NCBI GenBank assembly: GCA_001770785.1
Contig: MERZ01000389.1
Span: 5,600-18,006, forward strand
From: Burkholderiales bacterium RIFCSPHIGHO2_12_FULL_61_11
GTDB lineage: Bacteria > Pseudomonadota > Gammaproteobacteria > Burkholderiales > Burkholderiaceae_C
Direction: 5' to 3'
Length of the DNA: 12,407 nucleotides
The position numbers were made by a program, and so were the translations under genes. The notes under the pieces were generated by a model, which made no database searches, was not told where the DNA came from, and worked only from the letters and a program-made list of their open reading frames with translations. This document shows, one piece after another, positions 6,755 to 12,407 of the stretch; positions within the stretch are counted from its first letter, which is position 1; each line of letters opens with the position of its first letter.

Positions 6755-9202
6755 ATGTCCGGACAAACTTCACTACCCCCCACCCCCATCGATCTTCCGC
6801 TGTTGCCTCTGCGGGACGTGGTGGTTTTCCCTCACATGGTGATTCCGCTGTTCGTGGGCCGACCCAAGAGCATCAAGGCGCTGGAGTCGGCCATGGAGGC
6901 GGAGCGCCGCATCATGCTGGTGGCTCAGAAAGCTGCAGCCAAGGACGAGCCTTCCGTCGAAGATATGTTCGAAGTGGGCTGCGTGGCCACAATCCTTCAG
7001 TTGCTGAAGTTGCCGGACGGTACCGTCAAGGTCCTGGTTGAGGGCCAGCAGCGCGCCAGAGTCAATAAGGTGGTCGAGGGCGAGCAGCACTTTGTGGCCA
7101 CCGTCACGCCGGTTGAGTCGGTCGCGGTGGTCGCAGACGACAAGAGCAGCGAAATCGAAGCCTTGCGCCGTGCCGTGATGCAGCAGTTTGACCACTACGT
7201 CAAACTGAACAAAAAAATTCCTCCGGAAATCCTTACATCGATCTCAAGCATCGACGATGCGGGCCGCCTGGCCGACACGATTGCAGCGCACTTGCCGCTC
7301 AAACTCGACACCAAGCAGGCGATTCTGGATCTCGACAAAGTCAAAGCCCGGCTCGAAAACCTTTATGAGCAGCTGGAGCGCGAGGTTGACATCCTCAATG
7401 TTGACAAAAAAATCCGTGGCCGCGTCAAGCGTCAGATGGAAAAAAATCAGCGCGACTTCTACCTCAACGAGCAGGTAAAAGCCATCCAGAAAGAGCTGGG
7501 CGAGGGCGAAGAGGGCTCGGACATCGAAGAGATCGAGAAGAAGATCAAGGCGGCAAAGATGCCGCAGGAGGCGCTCAAAAAAGCCGAGAGCGAACTCAAA
7601 AAACTCAAGCTGATGTCACCCATGTCCGCCGAGGCGACGGTGGTGCGCAGCTACATTGATGTACTGACGGGCTTGCCCTGGAGCAAGAAAACCAAGATCA
7701 AGCACGATCTGGTACATGCCGAAAACGTACTCAATGAAGACCACTATGGTCTGGAAAAAGTCAAGGACCGGATTGTCGAATATCTCGCGGTGCAGCAGCG
7801 CGTTGACAAACTCAAAGCGCCCATCCTTTGTCTGGTGGGTCCTCCAGGTGTCGGTAAAACTTCGCTGGGGCAGTCAATCGCCAAGGCGACCGGGCGCAAG
7901 TACGTGCGCGTGGCTTTGGGCGGCATGCGCGATGAGGCCGAAATTCGCGGCCACCGCCGCACCTATATCGGCTCCTTGCCCGGCAAGGTGCTGCAAAGCC
8001 TGGCGAAGGTGGGCACGCGCAATCCGCTTTTCCTGCTCGATGAGATCGACAAGCTTGGCACTGACTTTCGCGGCGATCCTTCAAGTGCCTTGCTTGAGGT
8101 GCTTGATCCCGAGCAGAACCACACTTTCGTCGACCACTACGTCGAGGTTGATTTCGATTTGAGCGATGTGATGTTTGTGGCAACGTCGAATTCGATGAAC
8201 ATTCCACCGGCACTGCTCGACCGCATGGAAGTGATCCGGCTCTCAGGCTACACGGAAGACGAAAAAGTCAACATCGCCATGCGTTATCTGTTGCCAAAGC
8301 AGTTGAAGACCAATGGCGTCAAGGCGGACGAACTGGAGATCACCGAGCAGGCAGTGCGTGACATCGTGCGTTACTACACGCGTGAAGCCGGCGTGCGCTC
8401 GCTGGAGCGGGATCTCTCGAAGATTTGCCGTAAGGTTGTCAAAGGAATCCAGCTCAAGAAAATGACGCCCAAGGTGGTCGTGAATGCGGACAACCTCAAC
8501 GATTTTTTGGGGGTTCGAAAATTCAATTATGGCCGCGCGGAGGAGCAGAACCAGGTCGGCCAGGTGGTCGGTCTGGCATGGACTGAAGTCGGTGGCGATC
8601 TGCTGACGATTGAGGCTGCCGTGATGCCTGGCAAAGGCGTGATTACCCGTACCGGCTCGCTCGGCGACGTGATGAAGGAATCTGTCGAGGCTGCTCGTAC
8701 CGTGGTGCGCAGTCGCGCAAAACGCCTGGGCATCAAGGATGAGATGTTTGAAAAGCGTGACATCCACATTCACGTACCGGATGGTGCCACGCCAAAAGAC
8801 GGCCCGAGTGCTGGCGCTGCCATGACGACTGCGTTTGTCTCTGCCCTGACCGGCATCCCGGTGCGCGGTGATGTGGCCATGACGGGTGAGATCACTTTGC
8901 GTGGCGAGGTGACCGCCATTGGGGGTCTGAAGGAAAAACTACTGGCCGCTTTACGCGGCGGGATCAAGACGGTTCTGATCCCTGAGGAAAACACCAAAGA
9001 CCTGCAAGAGATTCCGGACAATGTGAAGGCGGGTCTGGAAATTGTGCCGGTGAAATGGATAGACCAGGTGCTGCAAGTAGCGCTTGAGCGCCAGCCCATT
9101 TCATTGCCCGATGAAGATACCGTAGTCGTCGTCCCTGTGCCTGTGCCTGCCGGGGCGGCTGCGCCTGCGCCTGCGGAAGCGCTGGGTACGGTGAAACATT
9201 AG
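6755..9202 (+). CDS. lon: ATP-dependent Lon protease (S16)
   Basis: Cytosolic hexameric AAA+ protease that degrades misfolded and short-lived regulatory proteins. It has 815 residues against about 784 in E. coli. The N-terminal LON substrate-binding domain (about 13-205) starts with LPLLPLRDVVVFPHM. A coiled-coil/helical linker with many Lys and Glu covers about 205-300. Walker A is GPPGVGKT at 362-369, followed by Walker B FLLDEID. The protease domain has the catalytic dyad Ser685 (DGPSAG) and Lys728 (GGLKEK), 43 residues apart as in E. coli. The last roughly 25 residues are a Val/Pro/Ala-rich tail of low complexity that extends beyond the E. coli end. AAGG lies 5 nt before the ATG. A heat-shock promoter precedes the gene. 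Confidence 0.98.
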   Translation: MSGQTSLPPTPIDLPLLPLRDVVVFPHMVIPLFVGRPKSIKALESAMEAERRIMLVAQKAAAKDEPSVEDMFEVGCVATILQLLKLPDGTVKVLVEGQQRARVNKVVEGEQHFVATVTPVESVAVVADDKSSEIEALRRAVMQQFDHYVKLNKKIPPEILTSISSIDDAGRLADTIAAHLPLKLDTKQAILDLDKVKARLENLYEQLEREVDILNVDKKIRGRVKRQMEKNQRDFYLNEQVKAIQKELGEGEEGSDIEEIEKKIKAAKMPQEALKKAESELKKLKLMSPMSAEATVVRSYIDVLTGLPWSKKTKIKHDLVHAENVLNEDHYGLEKVKDRIVEYLAVQQRVDKLKAPILCLVGPPGVGKTSLGQSIAKATGRKYVRVALGGMRDEAEIRGHRRTYIGSLPGKVLQSLAKVGTRNPLFLLDEIDKLGTDFRGDPSSALLEVLDPEQNHTFVDHYVEVDFDLSDVMFVATSNSMNIPPALLDRMEVIRLSGYTEDEKVNIAMRYLLPKQLKTNGVKADELEITEQAVRDIVRYYTREAGVRSLERDLSKICRKVVKGIQLKKMTPKVVVNADNLNDFLGVRKFNYGRAEEQNQVGQVVGLAWTEVGGDLLTIEAAVMPGKGVITRTGSLGDVMKESVEAARTVVRSRAKRLGIKDEMFEKRDIHIHVPDGATPKDGPSAGAAMTTAFVSALTGIPVRGDVAMTGEITLRGEVTAIGGLKEKLLAALRGGIKTVLIPEENTKDLQEIPDNVKAGLEIVPVKWIDQVLQVALERQPISLPDEDTVVVVPVPVPAGAAAPAPAEALGTVKH

Positions 9203-9222
9203 GTCAAACTTTTTTGGTGGCC

Positions 9223-9253
9223 TTCGAAAAGGCTCAAATAATCACGCTATAAT
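9223..9253 (+). promoter_or_regulatory. Promoter of tRNA-Gly
   Basis: A perfect -10 box TATAAT lies at 9248-9253, with transcription expected near 9260, 8 nt before the tRNA. The -35 is poor; TTCGAA at 9223-9228 with a 19-bp spacer is the best candidate and sits in a small GCCTT-CGAA-AAGGC hairpin. The -10 is convincing and the -35 is not. Confidence 0.6.
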
Positions 9254-9267
9254 TCATCCATGTTATC

Positions 9268-9343
9268 GCGGGAGTAGCTCAGTTGGTAGAGCGCAACCTT
9301 GCCAAGGTTGAGGTCGAGAGTTCGAGACTCTTCTCCCGCTCCA
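9268..9343 (+). tRNA. tRNA-Gly (anticodon GCC)
   Basis: A 76-nt tRNA with encoded CCA. The acceptor stem pairs GCGGGAG (9268-9274) with CTCCCGC (9333-9339), with discriminator T. The anticodon stem AACCT/AGGTT encloses TGCC, giving the GCC anticodon for GGC and GGU codons. The D and T arms (AGCTCAGTTGGTAGAGC; GAGAG-TTCGAGA-CTCTT) are regular. Confidence 0.97.
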
Positions 9344-9347
9344 ATCC

Positions 9348-9380
9348 AAAGGGCAGCAATTAAAAATGCTGCCCTTTTTT
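9348..9380 (+). terminator. Strong intrinsic terminator after tRNA-Gly
   Basis: GGGCAGCA (9351-9358) pairs with TGCTGCCC (9367-9374) around ATTAAAAA, followed by six T. AAA before the stem can pair with the first Ts. It ends the tRNA-Gly transcript, so tRNA-Cys needs its own promoter. Confidence 0.9.
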
Positions 9381-9446
9381 ATTGGAATACTAATAGTACT
9401 TATAGTCGATGAGGCGTACAAGCTTTGTCGAAAAATGATAGAACAT

Positions 9447-9520
9447 GGCGCGGTAACAAAGCGGTTATGTACCGGATTGCAAATCCGGCTAGCCCGGTTC
9501 GACTCCGGGCCGCGCCTCCA
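9447..9520 (+). tRNA. tRNA-Cys (anticodon GCA)
   Basis: A 74-nt tRNA with encoded CCA. The acceptor stem pairs GGCGCGG (9447-9453) with CCGCGCC (9510-9516), with discriminator T as usual for Cys. The anticodon stem CCGGA/TCCGG encloses the loop TTGCAAA with GCA. The T arm is CCCGG-TTCGACT-CCGGG. I see no clear promoter in the 66 bp upstream. Confidence 0.97.
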
Positions 9521-9536
9521 TTAAATCATTGCCAAT

Positions 9537-9559
9537 AGCCCCTGTCACGGGGCTTTTTT
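9537..9559 (+). terminator. Intrinsic terminator after tRNA-Cys
   Basis: AGCCCC (9537-9542) and GGGGCT (9549-9554) form a 6-bp stem with loop TGTCAC, followed by five T. This is a canonical terminator 16 nt after the tRNA end. Confidence 0.9.
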
Positions 9560-9561
9560 GT

Positions 9562-9590
9562 TTGACAATACAGGTTTGCTTTGGTCTGAT
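9562..9590 (+). promoter_or_regulatory. Promoter for tRNA-Leu(UAA)
   Basis: A perfect -35 TTGACA (9562-9567), an ideal 17-bp spacer and TCTGAT (9585-9590), a 4/6 match to the -10. It lies directly after the tRNA-Cys terminator. Transcription would start near 9597, about 74 nt before the tRNA. Confidence 0.6.
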
Positions 9591-9670
9591 TGGTGAAATA
9601 GCTCAATACAGCGGACCGGAGGTGGCGCCAGAAAAACCAGTTCTGCGCGAAATGCAAAGTTTTCCTGATA

Positions 9671-9757
9671 GCGGGGGTGGCGTAATCGGTAGCCGCACGG
9701 GACTTAAAATCCCGGGACAGAAATGTCGTACGGGTTCAAGTCCCGTCCCCCGCACCA
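9671..9757 (+). tRNA. tRNA-Leu (anticodon UAA)
   Basis: An 87-nt class II tRNA with encoded CCA. The acceptor stem pairs GCGGGGG (9671-9677) with CCCCCGC (9747-9753), with discriminator A. The anticodon stem CGGGA/TCCCG is fully paired around CTTAAAA, giving TAA for UUA and UUG codons. The variable arm has stem GGACA/TGTC. The T arm is ACGGG-TTCAAGT-CCCGT. No terminator is seen after it; IS debris follows within 50 bp. Confidence 0.97.
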
Positions 9758-9806
9758 TCAATATCAATATCAGGAGTGGCCCGGCCCCCGATTCATAAGT
9801 GACGGC

Positions 9807-9908
9807 GCTCACACTGTCATACGACTTGAGGTACACCTGCTCATGCTTCACACGGCGCCAGACGTGTTCCACGAACACGTTGTCTCGCCAGGAGCCACGC
9901 CCGTCCCA
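9807..9908 (-). pseudogene. IS3-family transposase fragment (integrase 3' part)
   Basis: The minus-strand frame reads DGRGSWRDNVFVEHVWRRVK followed by HEQVYLKSYDSVSA. This is the conserved C-terminal part of an IS3-subgroup integrase (family pattern MDGRG-WRDN-FVERLWR-xKYEEVYLK-YDSV). The motif starts abruptly at its 5' side. After SVSA the similarity stops, and the frame runs on into the antisense of tRNA-Leu. No upstream catalytic part, start codon or terminal repeat is present, so it is a roughly 100-bp scar. Its reading direction is opposite to that of the IS3 fragment at 1788-1935. Confidence 0.8.
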
Positions 9909-9936
9909 GGTCCGGGATGACTGCCTCTGGGTTGTC

Positions 9937-9957
9937 ATTGCGGGCTTGACCCGCAAT
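9937..9957. repeat. REP-like palindromic element
   Basis: ATTGCGGG (9937-9944) and CCCGCAAT (9950-9957) are perfect inverted 8-mers around CTTGA. The surrounding core (TC before, CCA after) matches a short intergenic repeat that I recall as abundant in many proteobacterial genomes. It sits 14 bp beyond the hydrolase stop codon. There is no T-run in either direction, so it is more likely a REP/MITE-type repeat or mRNA 3'-end stabiliser than a terminator. Confidence 0.6.
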
Positions 9958-9970
9958 CCATGCCCGCACC

Positions 9971-10867
9971 CTACTCAATTTGCTGCCATGACGGGTTGGC
10001 AATTACCGCCGTGGTGGCTGCAATCAATTCCGGAGCGTCTTCTATTTCGGTGGTTTGCCAGAATGCCGGGCCATGCACGATGTGGCTATCAACCGCAAAG
10101 CCCGCTTGCCGCCACTGGGCGATGGTTTTGGCCGAGATCGGGCACAAACCGGCATCCTCCCGCTTGGACACCTCGAACCATTCCAGTCGCTGTGTCGGGC
10201 CTTGGTCGGTAGGTGGCACCAGGGCTGCTTGCTCTAGCCCCGTTGCGAGTCCAGGCGAAAGCAGGTAGCCGGCAATTTCTACGGGTAAGCCATCGGCCAA
10301 CTGCCGGCGCATACCCTCCATGACTCCCTTGGCCTGGCCACTCAACAGGTCTCCCGCCAGTTTGAGGCGCAAAAACTGTTGCAGCAGCGGCTGGCCGGCA
10401 GAGGGCGGCTGCCAGAAGAGAAAGTTGCAGGGCGCGCCAAGCTGCCCGGCCGCCTCCACCGCCAGCAGGCAGCCGGCGCGCAGGCCCCATAGCCACAACG
10501 GCACATTGTCCGGACCAGCGCTCTGAATGTTGCTTTGCTTGCGCAGCCAATGGCAGCCTTGCACCACGTCGCTCACCCAGCTTTGCCAGGTGGCGTCGCC
10601 GAAATCCCCGGAACTGTCGCCGCAACCGAGCAGGTCCATTTGCAGCACCGCGTAGCCTGCCTGCGCCAGCGCCCGCGCCTGCAGGGCGGCCATGCGGCGG
10701 GCCTTGTTCATCTCTTCTGCAAAGGGGTGGATGTACAGCACCAAGCCGCGGAACGCGCCGCCACTCGCGCCACACTCAGCCGGGTAAAACAGGCAAAAGC
10801 GTTGGCCGCTTTGCGTGGTCTGCACCGCCCCGGAAGGAAGAAAAAAAGCCTTGGGCCGCACCGGCAT
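9971..10867 (-). CDS. Exosortase A system-associated hydrolase 2-like protein (alpha/beta-hydrolase fold)
   Basis: A 298-residue cytosolic protein matching, from memory, the family named 'hydrolase 2, exosortase A system-associated' (TIGR03101). Its reaction is not known. Diagnostic blocks are YIHPFAEEMNKARRMAALQA (45-64), MDLLGCGDSSGDFGDATW (77-94) and LWLWGLRAGCLLA (124-136). Near the C-terminus, HGPAFWQTTEIEDAPELI (265-282) also fits. It has the shape of an alpha/beta hydrolase, but the nucleophile elbow is G128-L-R-A-G132, with Arg where Ser is expected, and no catalytic His is evident at the usual C-terminal place. It starts 6 nt after the carrier-protein stop, without a Shine-Dalgarno, so translation is probably coupled. 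It is about 30 residues longer than I expect for the family. Confidence 0.85.
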   Translation of the reverse strand: MPVRPKAFFLPSGAVQTTQSGQRFCLFYPAECGASGGAFRGLVLYIHPFAEEMNKARRMAALQARALAQAGYAVLQMDLLGCGDSSGDFGDATWQSWVSDVVQGCHWLRKQSNIQSAGPDNVPLWLWGLRAGCLLAVEAAGQLGAPCNFLFWQPPSAGQPLLQQFLRLKLAGDLLSGQAKGVMEGMRRQLADGLPVEIAGYLLSPGLATGLEQAALVPPTDQGPTQRLEWFEVSKREDAGLCPISAKTIAQWRQAGFAVDSHIVHGPAFWQTTEIEDAPELIAATTAVIANPSWQQIE

Positions 10868-10873
10868 GGGTTG

Positions 10874-11125
10874 TCAGGGGGCTAGTTTGCCGCTGACAAA
10901 GTCGGTCAGCGAGCCCACCGTCGCAAAGGTTGACCCGTCGATGTCGTCATCGGCAACCACCAGGCCAAACTGTTCTTCAAGGGTGGTGATGAGCGTCACA
11001 ACCGCCATCGAGTCCAGCTCTGGAAGGGCACCCAGCAAGGGGGTGTCGCGCGTAAACGCGGCCGAGCGTCCCTTCAAACTCAGGACTTCGTCAAGAACGC
11101 GAAGTACTTCTTGTGATATGTTCAA
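10874..11125 (-). CDS. Acyl carrier protein, exosortase A-associated
   Basis: An 83-residue acidic carrier protein with the 4'-phosphopantetheine attachment motif LDSMAV, Ser39 being the modified residue. The helix following it (VVTLITTLEEQFGLVV) and the acidic DDDIDGSTFATVGSL segment fit the ACP fold. The start is TTG at 11125: an in-frame TAA lies directly before it, the next in-frame ATG is Met40 after the active serine, and AGGGAG sits 6 nt upstream. It is probably a dedicated carrier for the nearby acyl-CoA ligase, not the fatty-acid AcpP, which normally sits in the fab cluster. It heads a two-gene operon with the hydrolase-like gene. Confidence 0.9.
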   Translation of the reverse strand: MNISQEVLRVLDEVLSLKGRSAAFTRDTPLLGALPELDSMAVVTLITTLEEQFGLVVADDDIDGSTFATVGSLTDFVSGKLAP

Positions 11126-11251
11126 TTAAAACTCCCTGGGAGGCGATTTAGCCGATCCGGATTATTTTAGGGTCCAAAAGCTCGTGCGGATTGTGTAATG
11201 TCTTGCTTCCGCATGCTTTTTCTCAATTGACATGATTTTTTTTGGATTGCC
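11126..11251. promoter_or_regulatory. Divergent control region of the exosortase-associated genes
   Basis: This 126-bp, AT-richer gap must hold promoters for both directions. GCGGA (11186-11190) and TCCGC (11208-11212) are inverted around 17 nt near its middle, a possible operator. On the minus side AGGGAG (11137-11132) is the carrier-protein ribosome-binding site, and TAAAAT near 11165-11170 could be a -10, but no matching -35 is clear. On the plus side only a weak GGA precedes the ATG at 11252. Confidence 0.4.
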
Positions 11252-12407
11252 ATGACCGAATCCACACTCTTGCACGAGCTAATCGCCGTGACGGCCCGGC
11301 GCACGCCGCAGGCGATTGCCCTGACCAGTGGCACCTCACATTTGAGTTACGCAGAGCTGGGCGCCAGCGTCAGCCAGTTTGCCGGTGGCTTGTTGGGCCT
11401 GGGCCTGGACCGTGGTGAGCGGGTCGCCATTTATCTTGAAAAACGTTTCGAAACTGTCATCGCCAGTTTTGGCGCGCCGGCGGCCGGGGCGGTGTTTGTG
11501 CCGGTTAACCCGCTGCTGAAACCGGAGCAGGTGGCCTTTATTTTGCGCGACTGCAATGTGCGCGTGCTGGTGACGTCGCCGGAGCGTCTGGCCTTGATGA
11601 AAGAGGTGCTGGCTGAGTGTCATGACCTGCGCCATGTGGTGGTGACCGATGCCGTGGCCCCTTCAACCTCAGCCGACTTCACCCTGCCAGGCCCATTGGC
11701 CTTGGTCTCCTGGCGTGACCTGCTCAGCAGCCCGGCCCGGCCCGGGCACCGTGTGATTGACGTCGACATGGTGGCCATTCTTTACACCTCGGGCAGTACC
11801 GGCAGGCCTAAAGGCGTGGTGCTGTCGCACCGCAACATGGTGGCGGGTGCCAAGAGCGTGGCGTCTTACCTGGAGAACCAGCCCGAAGACGTGCTGCTGG
11901 CGGCGCTGCCTTTGTCGTTTGATGCGGGCTTCAGCCAGCTCACCACGGCGTTTCACGCCGGTGCGCGCGTGGTGTTGCTCAATTACCTGATGCCGCGCGA
12001 TGTGCTCAAGGCGATGGAGCGGGAAAAAGTGATCGGGCTGACTGCCGTGCCGCCGCTGTACATCCAGCTGGCGCAACTGGATTGGCCTGCGGCCATCAAT
12101 GAGAATTTGCGCTATTTCGCCAACACCGGCGGACGCATGCCGCGCGAGACACTGAATCTGCTGCGCCAGCGCGTGCCCCAGGCCAAACCGTTCCTGATGT
12201 ATGGCCTGACCGAAGCATTCCGCTCCACCTACCTGCCGCCGGATGAGGTAGACCGCCGCCCGGATTCGATTGGCAAGGCCATCCCGAATGCTGAAATTCT
12301 GGTGCTGCGTGAAGACGGGTCTGCCTGCAGCCCGGAGGAGCCTGGCGAGCTGGTGCACCGAGGCGCGCTGGTGGGCATGGGTTACTGGAATGACACTGAG
12401 AAGACGG
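11252..12407 (+). CDS. Acyl-CoA ligase (AMP-forming), exosortase A-associated, 3'-truncated by the window edge
   Basis: An ANL-superfamily adenylating enzyme expected to activate a carboxylic acid as acyl-AMP and pass it to CoA or a carrier protein. The frame is open from the ATG at 11252 to the window end, giving 385 complete codons. Motif YTSGSTGRPKG is at 178-188 and YGLTEAF at 317-323. The stretch around FRSTYLPPDEVDRRPDSIGK, and the following IPNAEILVLREDGS, match what I recall of TIGR03098, the ligase found with exosortase A loci. The C-terminal lid domain, with the catalytic Lys, lies outside. Upstream GGA is a weak ribosome-binding site, but similarity begins at this Met. It diverges from the carrier-protein gene, its likely partner. 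The acyl substrate is unknown. Confidence 0.92.
   Translation, partial: MTESTLLHELIAVTARRTPQAIALTSGTSHLSYAELGASVSQFAGGLLGLGLDRGERVAIYLEKRFETVIASFGAPAAGAVFVPVNPLLKPEQVAFILRDCNVRVLVTSPERLALMKEVLAECHDLRHVVVTDAVAPSTSADFTLPGPLALVSWRDLLSSPARPGHRVIDVDMVAILYTSGSTGRPKGVVLSHRNMVAGAKSVASYLENQPEDVLLAALPLSFDAGFSQLTTAFHAGARVVLLNYLMPRDVLKAMEREKVIGLTAVPPLYIQLAQLDWPAAINENLRYFANTGGRMPRETLNLLRQRVPQAKPFLMYGLTEAFRSTYLPPDEVDRRPDSIGKAIPNAEILVLREDGSACSPEEPGELVHRGALVGMGYWNDTEKT

Noticed and set aside
9758..9776. Short tandem ATCAAT repeats after tRNA-Leu(UAA), considered as a CRISPR or attachment-site remnant
   Set aside because: There are only two full units and a partial one, with no spacers and no copy of the tRNA 3' end nearby, so there is no evidence for an array or an att site.
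9529..9956. Open frames on both strands across tRNA-Leu(UAA)
   Set aside because: They are translations of the tRNA, the IS3 scar and the REP-like repeat. Only the short IS3-like part (9807-9908, minus) has meaning.
11189..11207. Possible sigma-54 promoter before the acyl-CoA ligase (exosortase loci often carry PrsK/PrsR-type regulators)
   Set aside because: TTGCT fits the -12 element, but at the -24 position there is GT instead of GG and the following bases do not match.
11227..11251. TTGACA (11227-11232) as a -35 box for the acyl-CoA ligase
   Set aside because: A -10 at normal spacing would fall on or after the ATG at 11252, and no such box is seen.
11669..12358. 229-codon minus-strand open frame opposite the acyl-CoA ligase
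   Set aside because: It is His/Arg/Gln-rich, as expected of the antisense of a GC-rich gene. The plus strand encodes clear ANL motifs throughout.

Overview
The window looks like a chromosomal segment of a betaproteobacterium. The evidence is the protein flavour and gene order (tRNA-Leu, tig, clpP, clpX, lon, then a tRNA cluster), heat-shock promoters of proteobacterial sigma-32 type, an HpnC-type hopanoid gene and an exosortase A (XrtA/PEP-CTERM) locus. I cannot name the genus with confidence. Most of the window is ordinary, well-conserved housekeeping sequence. The less ordinary parts are the two insertion-sequence scars and the exosortase-associated genes at the right end.

Layout, left to right. 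(1) 1-1456: the 3' part of aroC (chorismate synthase), followed 4 nt later by a small FMN split-barrel protein resembling E. coli YhbP. (2) 1457-1936: no intact gene. It holds two decayed transposase pieces, an IS66-family C-terminus broken by frameshifts and a stop, then an IS3-family integrase fragment. (3) 1937-2782, minus strand: hpnC, which acts in the HpnCDE route from farnesyl-PP to squalene. (4) 3041-9202, plus strand: tRNA-Leu(UAG), trigger factor, ClpP, ClpX and Lon, a protein-quality-control block. Two sigma-32-like promoters with identical 13-bp spacing precede clpP and lon. (5) 9268-9757: tRNA-Gly(GCC), tRNA-Cys(GCA) and tRNA-Leu(UAA), with two strong intrinsic terminators between them. 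(6) 9758-9970: a second, inverted IS3-family fragment and a REP-like palindrome. (7) 9971-12407: an exosortase A-associated 'hydrolase 2' and an acyl carrier protein on the minus strand, divergent from an AMP-forming acyl-CoA ligase that runs off the right edge.

How the genes work together. Trigger factor folds nascent chains, while ClpXP and Lon degrade misfolded and regulatory proteins; heat-shock control of clpP(X) and lon fits this. The ligase, carrier protein and hydrolase-like protein belong to the accessory set that accompanies XrtA exopolysaccharide/PEP-CTERM loci. Their chemistry is not established. The ligase and carrier protein together suggest activation and carrier loading of an acyl group. 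The exosortase and polysaccharide genes themselves would lie to the right of the window.

I found no CRISPR array, phage or complete mobile element. I see no convincing wholly new system. The best leads are the hydrolase-like protein without a recognisable catalytic serine, the promoter-in-hairpin before clpP, and the opposed IS3 halves on either side of the hpnC-to-tRNA block.
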